A stretch of DNA of 54,143 nt from Clostridiaceae bacterium (GTDB lineage: Bacteria > Bacillota > Clostridia > DSM-8532), in contig JAAYKJ010000133.1 in NCBI GenBank assembly GCA_012522505.1, positions 1 through 54,143 on the forward strand. Reading direction: 5' to 3'. Positions within the stretch are counted from its first letter, which is position 1. Each line of letters opens with the position of its first letter. The translations under genes and the position numbers were made by a program. Under the pieces are notes generated by a model, which saw only the letters and a list, made by a program, of their open reading frames with translations, had not been told where the DNA came from and did no database searches. Shown here in pieces: positions 50,259-54,143 of the stretch.

Positions 50259-52145
50259 ATGGCTTTGAAAAGAATAGTGATTGCAGGAGCCGGATATGGC
50301 GGCATAAAAGCCGCATTGTATCTGAACAGACGAAAGGGAAAGGACGATCTGGAAATCACCATTATCGACAAACACGATTATCATACGCTGCTGACCGAGC
50401 TTCATGAAGTTGCTGGAAACAGGGTGTCTGAAGAGGCTGTTAAAATCCCGCTGAAAGAGATTTTTCACAATACCGGTGTGAAAGTCGTTCAAGATGATTT
50501 AACCGAATTTGATTTTCAAAACAACAAGGTTGCCTCTAACAACCATGAATATAGGTATGATTTTCTGATCCTTGGCACAGGCAGTAAACCTGAATTCTAT
50601 GGGGTTCCGGCTGAAGCAGCCTTTACAATCTGGTCCTACGAAGACGCAATAAAGATCAGAGAGCATATAAAAGAATGTTTTGTGAAAGCGGCAGCAGAAA
50701 AGGATGAAAAGGAGATTGAAAAGCTGTTGACATTTGTTGTCGCAGGGGCTGGCTTTACCGGGGTGGAAACAATTGGAGAGCTGGCGCACTGGACCAGGGA
50801 GATGGCCCGGGAGCATGAAATCGACAGGGAAAAAGTAAGGTTGATTTTGGTAGACATGCTACCAAGGGTTCTAAACAGCCTTAGTGAGAAAAACGCGGCA
50901 AAAACGCATCGCTATCTGGAAAAGAAGCTTAGGGTTGAGATTATGCTCGATACAGGCATCAAAGAGATCACGCCAGATGGATTTTCAACCGAAGGCAGCT
51001 TTATCCCTTCAAAAACCATAATCTGGGCAGCAGGGGTTACGGCCGGTGAAGCTGTTGAAAGGATGGCCGTTGAGAAAAACAAACCTTCCAAAAGGCTTGT
51101 TGTGGACGAGTATTGCAGGACTGAACATGAAAATGTTTATGCCATTGGAGATATTTGCGGAATGCGTGACGAAAACGGCAAGGAATACCCTGCAATGGTT
51201 GAAACCGCATTACATTCTGCCGAAGGTGCGGCGAAGAATATTTTAAACGCCATACGGAAGAAGGAGCCGGACAAGGTTACGATTAAATTGCATGGATGCA
51301 TGGTATCCGTCGGGAATTTTTATGGCGTCGCTGAGATCATGGGAAAAACTCTGCCTGCCTTCCTGGCAGTTCTGATGAAATATTTGGTCAACATCCATTA
51401 CTTGTTTGGGATAGTTGGATTTAAGGGTGTTGGAAGATACCTTTACCATGAATTCTATGAAAGAAAGCAAAGAAAAATCCTGCCTGAAAAGCATTGGTCA
51501 AGAAGAATGCAGGTATGGTGGTTGGTACCGTTACGAATGTTTTTTGGTGTTACATGGCTTTTGGAAGGCATCAAAAAGGTTACCCAGAACTGGTTGACAG
51601 AGGCCAAGCTTGCATCTTTTCTGGGGATGAGCACCGATGGCATAACGTCAGCCACCGGAAGTGCTGGTTACATCACCGAACTGCATGAGACATTTAGTTT
51701 GGATTTGGGCATTCTCCATTTTATTTTGGGAGAGGAAAGAAGTTTGGTTGAAGGGAGCATCATAGGTACTGAAATGTTTGCAAAGCTTGAGGTGCTTCAT
51801 ATCGGCAATTTTAACCTTGTTAACTGGTTTTTGCAGAATATTGTGCTTGCGAATGACGCGACAGCGATGTTCTTCCAAGTGTTGGTTGTCATCCTTGAGA
51901 TTGCAGTCGGACTGATGCTTTTAGGTGGTGCGTTCAACTTTATTGGCTCGGTCATCTCTTTTGGTTTGATGATGATGTTCCTCACATCAACGGGTTTATA
52001 TGAGAAATCCTGGTGGATGGTATTCGCTTCCATAGCAACCATGGGCGGAGCGGGACGCGGCTTTGGACTGGATTATTACCTGCTTCCCTGGCTGAACAAC
52101 CTATGGGACAATTTCCGCAAAAACGGCAAACTGAAGCGGTATTAA
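50259..52145 (+). CDS. NDH-2-type NADH dehydrogenase fused to DoxX-like membrane domain
   Basis: This protein has 628 residues. Residues about 1-400 are a type II NADH:quinone oxidoreductase-like flavoprotein: IVIAGAGYGGIKAA (FAD), ILGTGSKPEFYG, FVVAGAGFTGVE (NAD), and VYAIGDICGM followed by the AMVETALHSAEGA stretch. Residues about 425-620 form four or so membrane helices of DoxX/SURF4 type (LVPLRMFFGVTWLLEGIKK, LEIAVGLMLLGGAFNF, SFGLMMMFLTSTG). It would pass electrons from NAD(P)H to a membrane quinone or other acceptor without pumping protons. The fused DoxX domain gives it a membrane anchor NDH-2 normally lacks. It converges on the second MATE gene with only three bases between. Confidence 0.9.
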   Translation: MALKRIVIAGAGYGGIKAALYLNRRKGKDDLEITIIDKHDYHTLLTELHEVAGNRVSEEAVKIPLKEIFHNTGVKVVQDDLTEFDFQNNKVASNNHEYRYDFLILGTGSKPEFYGVPAEAAFTIWSYEDAIKIREHIKECFVKAAAEKDEKEIEKLLTFVVAGAGFTGVETIGELAHWTREMAREHEIDREKVRLILVDMLPRVLNSLSEKNAAKTHRYLEKKLRVEIMLDTGIKEITPDGFSTEGSFIPSKTIIWAAGVTAGEAVERMAVEKNKPSKRLVVDEYCRTEHENVYAIGDICGMRDENGKEYPAMVETALHSAEGAAKNILNAIRKKEPDKVTIKLHGCMVSVGNFYGVAEIMGKTLPAFLAVLMKYLVNIHYLFGIVGFKGVGRYLYHEFYERKQRKILPEKHWSRRMQVWWLVPLRMFFGVTWLLEGIKKVTQNWLTEAKLASFLGMSTDGITSATGSAGYITELHETFSLDLGILHFILGEERSLVEGSIIGTEMFAKLEVLHIGNFNLVNWFLQNIVLANDATAMFFQVLVVILEIAVGLMLLGGAFNFIGSVISFGLMMMFLTSTGLYEKSWWMVFASIATMGGAGRGFGLDYYLLPWLNNLWDNFRKNGKLKRY

Positions 52146-52148
52146 CAC

Positions 52149-53519
52149 TCAAACTTCTGAGGCTAGTGGTACAAGGTTTTTAATGTTTTTTGCGTACATT
52201 TGCCTGAAAAGCAGCAGGCTGACGATAAAAGCGACCATGTCGGCGATCGGAAAAGCATACCACACATAGCCCAAACCAATTTTGCTTAAAAAGTATGCAA
52301 CAGGAAGAATGATCACCAGTTGCCGCAGAATAGAGACCACCAGGCTGTACAGACCATTCCCAACTGCTTGGAACAATGTGGACATCATGATGCTTATGGC
52401 GGCGGTTACAAAAGTGATACTGATGATACGGAATGCCGGAACTCCTATTTGCAGCATTTCTTCTGATGCGTTGAAAATTTTCAGCAAACGGTCAGGTAAT
52501 GCAAAAAAGATAGCCGTTCCCAAGGTAAGAACTATTCCTGCAATCAAGCAGCCCACTTTCAGAGTATCCGTCACCCGCTTTTTATTCCCTGCACCGTAGT
52601 TGAACCCCATAATGGGCATGACCCCCTGCATCAACCCAAATACAGGCATGAATACAAAGGAGTTTAGTTTGTAATAGGCCCCCAGAACTGCAACGGCAGC
52701 TTCTGAAAAACCGATCAGGATGGCATTCAGACTGGCTGTAAGGAAAGACATAATGGATTGCATGATGATCGCTGGAAAACCTACCTTGTAGATATCCTTC
52801 AAGGTTTTACCGCGAAATTTGAAACGCTTTAATTTAAAATGGACAGCATGGCTCTTAGTAAACATAATGTACAAGCAAAACAGCATGGATAATATCTGTC
52901 CAGTAACAGTCGCAACAGCTGCTCCTTTTACACCCATCTTCGGAAAACCCAGCAAACCATAGATCATAATGGGATCCAGTATGATATTCAGTATGGCTCC
53001 GGTTAGCTGAAAGATCATTGGATAGATCATATTACCGGTGGCTTGCAGGGTTTTTTCCACATCGATAAGGATAAACATTCCGAACGAGAACAACGTAACA
53101 GTTTGTATATAATCGGTACCCATATTAACAACTACCAGGTTGTCTGAGAAGCTTTCAAAGAAAGGTCTTGTAAAAAATATACCCAGCAGTGCGAAAACAA
53201 GCCAATAAATAATTGACAGCACCAAACCATGGGTTGCGGCACTGTTTGCTTCATCACGTCGGCCTTCACCCAGCCTGCGGGAAATCAATGAGTTCACACC
53301 TACGCTGGTGCCAACAGCCATAGCAATCATCAAGGTCTGTACAGGGAATGCGAGGGATAAGGCTGTCAGCGCGTCCTGACCGAGACTCGAGACAAAAATA
53401 CTGTCGACAATATTATATAAGGATTGTACCAGCATGGAAAACATAGCTGGCAGTGACATGGTGATGATTAATCGAAAAATGGGGGAAGAGCCCATTTTGT
53501 TATCTTTGATGGAATCCAT
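52149..53519 (-). CDS. MATE family efflux transporter (second)
   Basis: This protein has 456 residues and twelve hydrophobic segments. It starts GSSPIFRLIITMSLPAMFSMLVQSLYNIVDSIFVSSLGQDALTALSLAFPVQ, typical of the NorM/DinF-like group, and contains the second-half repeat QSIMSFLTASLNAILIGFSEAAVAVLGAYYKLNSF. GGGAGG precedes the ATG at 53519; the frame extends upstream but without a better site. A palindromic operator is centred on its -10 box, so a local repressor probably controls it. The substrate is unknown. It shares the family with, but differs clearly from, the MATE protein at 27.6 kb. Confidence 0.92.
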   Translation of the reverse strand: MDSIKDNKMGSSPIFRLIITMSLPAMFSMLVQSLYNIVDSIFVSSLGQDALTALSLAFPVQTLMIAMAVGTSVGVNSLISRRLGEGRRDEANSAATHGLVLSIIYWLVFALLGIFFTRPFFESFSDNLVVVNMGTDYIQTVTLFSFGMFILIDVEKTLQATGNMIYPMIFQLTGAILNIILDPIMIYGLLGFPKMGVKGAAVATVTGQILSMLFCLYIMFTKSHAVHFKLKRFKFRGKTLKDIYKVGFPAIIMQSIMSFLTASLNAILIGFSEAAVAVLGAYYKLNSFVFMPVFGLMQGVMPIMGFNYGAGNKKRVTDTLKVGCLIAGIVLTLGTAIFFALPDRLLKIFNASEEMLQIGVPAFRIISITFVTAAISIMMSTLFQAVGNGLYSLVVSILRQLVIILPVAYFLSKIGLGYVWYAFPIADMVAFIVSLLLFRQMYAKNIKNLVPLASEV

Positions 53520-53618
53520 ATGTTGTTTTCCTCCCGGGGCAGGGGCCAATATAATACAAATGCTTGTGGCACGTTATAGGGCCTAACCCGCCTTAGTGCT
53601 AATTAAATATACAAACAG

Positions 53619-53657
53619 TGATTTATGGAGTATACCATAAATCAATATATGGATCAA
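53619..53657 (-). promoter_or_regulatory. MATE promoter with palindromic operator on -10
   Basis: On the minus strand TTGATC (53652-53657), 17 bases, then TATACT (53629-53634). TGATTTATGG and its exact complement CCATAAATCA (53619-53644) form a 10-bp palindrome whose six-base centre is the -10 box itself, a classic repressor position. Confidence 0.68.
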
Positions 53658-53785
53658 TAACTTATGATTTAGCATAGTTCACGAACAAATTCTGCCCACC
53701 CTCAATTGTTTGGTAAAATAAATGTTAAAATATGTGGTACACTGATAATAATCGATACGGTTTATCATATGGTGAGGAAACAGGC

Positions 53786-54143
53786 ATGAAGATGAAAAAA
53801 CAGGTACTTGTTATTGGAGGAGGCGCTGCCGGTCTGATAGCAGCGATTTCTTCCCGCAGAGCAGGCGCAGAGGTTACCGTACTGGAGAAAAATCCGAGGA
53901 TAGGAAAGAAAATACTGGTGACGGGAAACGGCAGATGCAATTATACCAATATCAATGCCGATGTGCCCTGGTATCACGGCGAAAACCCTGAATTTGTAAG
54001 TGAAGCGCTGAAAGCCTTCACAGTGAAGGATACCCTCCGCTTTTTTGAAGGATTGGGGATTGATTATAAAATCGAGGAGATGGGGAAGGTCTTCCCCATG
54101 TCTGAACAGGCCTCAAGGATTCTGGACGTTTTTCTATATGAGA
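53786..54143 (+). CDS. HI0933/BaiN-type FAD-dependent oxidoreductase, N-terminal part
   Basis: The first 119 residues are visible; the window ends inside the gene. It starts KKQVLVIGGGAAGLIAAISSRRAGAEVTVLEKN, a dinucleotide-binding motif, followed by IGKKILVTGNGRCNYTN, the hallmark of HI0933-like (YhiN/BaiN) flavoproteins. Relatives include bile-acid 7-dehydroxylation enzyme BaiN, but most are uncharacterised. GAGG stands nine bases before the ATG. Completeness and function cannot be judged from this fragment. Confidence 0.9.
   Translation, partial: MKMKKQVLVIGGGAAGLIAAISSRRAGAEVTVLEKNPRIGKKILVTGNGRCNYTNINADVPWYHGENPEFVSEALKAFTVKDTLRFFEGLGIDYKIEEMGKVFPMSEQASRILDVFLYE

Overview
The window looks like chromosomal DNA from a low-to-medium GC, Gram-positive anaerobe of the Bacillota, most likely a spore-forming, plant-fibre-degrading member of the Clostridia. 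The evidence is strong AGGAGG-type ribosome sites, TTGACA/TATAAT-type promoters, a mother-cell sporulation-type promoter in front of a cupin gene, lipoprotein and cell-wall enzymes of Firmicutes type, and several plant-polysaccharide enzymes (GH105, GH2, GH11, an L-fucose/L-arabinose isomerase relative). This is inferred from gene content; no rRNA or other phylogenetic marker is present. I saw no tRNA, CRISPR array, intact insertion sequence or prophage.

Layout. 0.4-5.3 kb: a c-di-GMP pair, an EAL phosphodiesterase with a receiver that lacks its phospho-aspartate, then a membrane CACHE-HAMP-PAS-GGDEF-HD sensor. 5.3-9.0 kb: a candidate 30-codon leader ORF, an OmpR-type regulator, its histidine kinase and a membrane-anchored alpha/beta hydrolase, ended by a strong terminator. 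9.1-12.7 kb (minus strand): a macrodomain protein with a VWA protein, then a membrane-anchored leucine-rich-repeat protein. 13.1-15.8 kb: a Tet(M)/EF-G-like ribosomal GTPase fused to a Rae1/YacP-type endoribonuclease domain, the most striking gene here. 16-18.7 kb: GH105 hydrolase and sugar isomerase behind AraR-like palindromes. 19-21.8 kb: a YkvI-like transporter, and a PII-like protein paired with a cation/proton antiporter. 22.1-25.3 kb: two cell-wall lipoproteins, one a VanX-like dipeptidase joined to an L,D-transpeptidase-like domain. 25.4-29.9 kb (minus): 2-hydroxyacid dehydrogenase, GntR regulator, MATE exporter, cupin.

30.3-39.3 kb: a GH2 glycosidase, SelO, a GHMP sugar kinase fused to a nucleotidyltransferase, and a HAD phosphatase/phosphomutase, with unusually long intergenic gaps holding tandem and dispersed repeats. 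39.5-41.9 kb: an AT-rich patch with an M15 peptidase split between two frames at a GGGAAAC heptamer, an RHS/YD-repeat remnant with a nonsense codon, and a GH11 xylanase. 42.2-54.1 kb: a triple fusion (acyltransferase-3, CapA-like, SGNH esterase), an acyl-CoA synthetase-like enzyme, a GHL10-amidase cell-wall protein, an NDH-2/DoxX fusion, a second MATE exporter with a palindromic operator, and the start of an HI0933-type flavoprotein cut by the window end.

Themes. Multidomain fusions are unusually common, so a single polypeptide often carries two or three steps of a process (sugar activation, peptidoglycan trimming, envelope modification, ribosome-targeted RNA cleavage). Several promoters carry readable operators, namely GntR-type TGGT-N3-ACCA pairs, AraR-like TTGTA palindromes and a palindrome centred on a MATE -10 box. 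A roughly 60-70 bp repeat recurs in at least three intergenic gaps.
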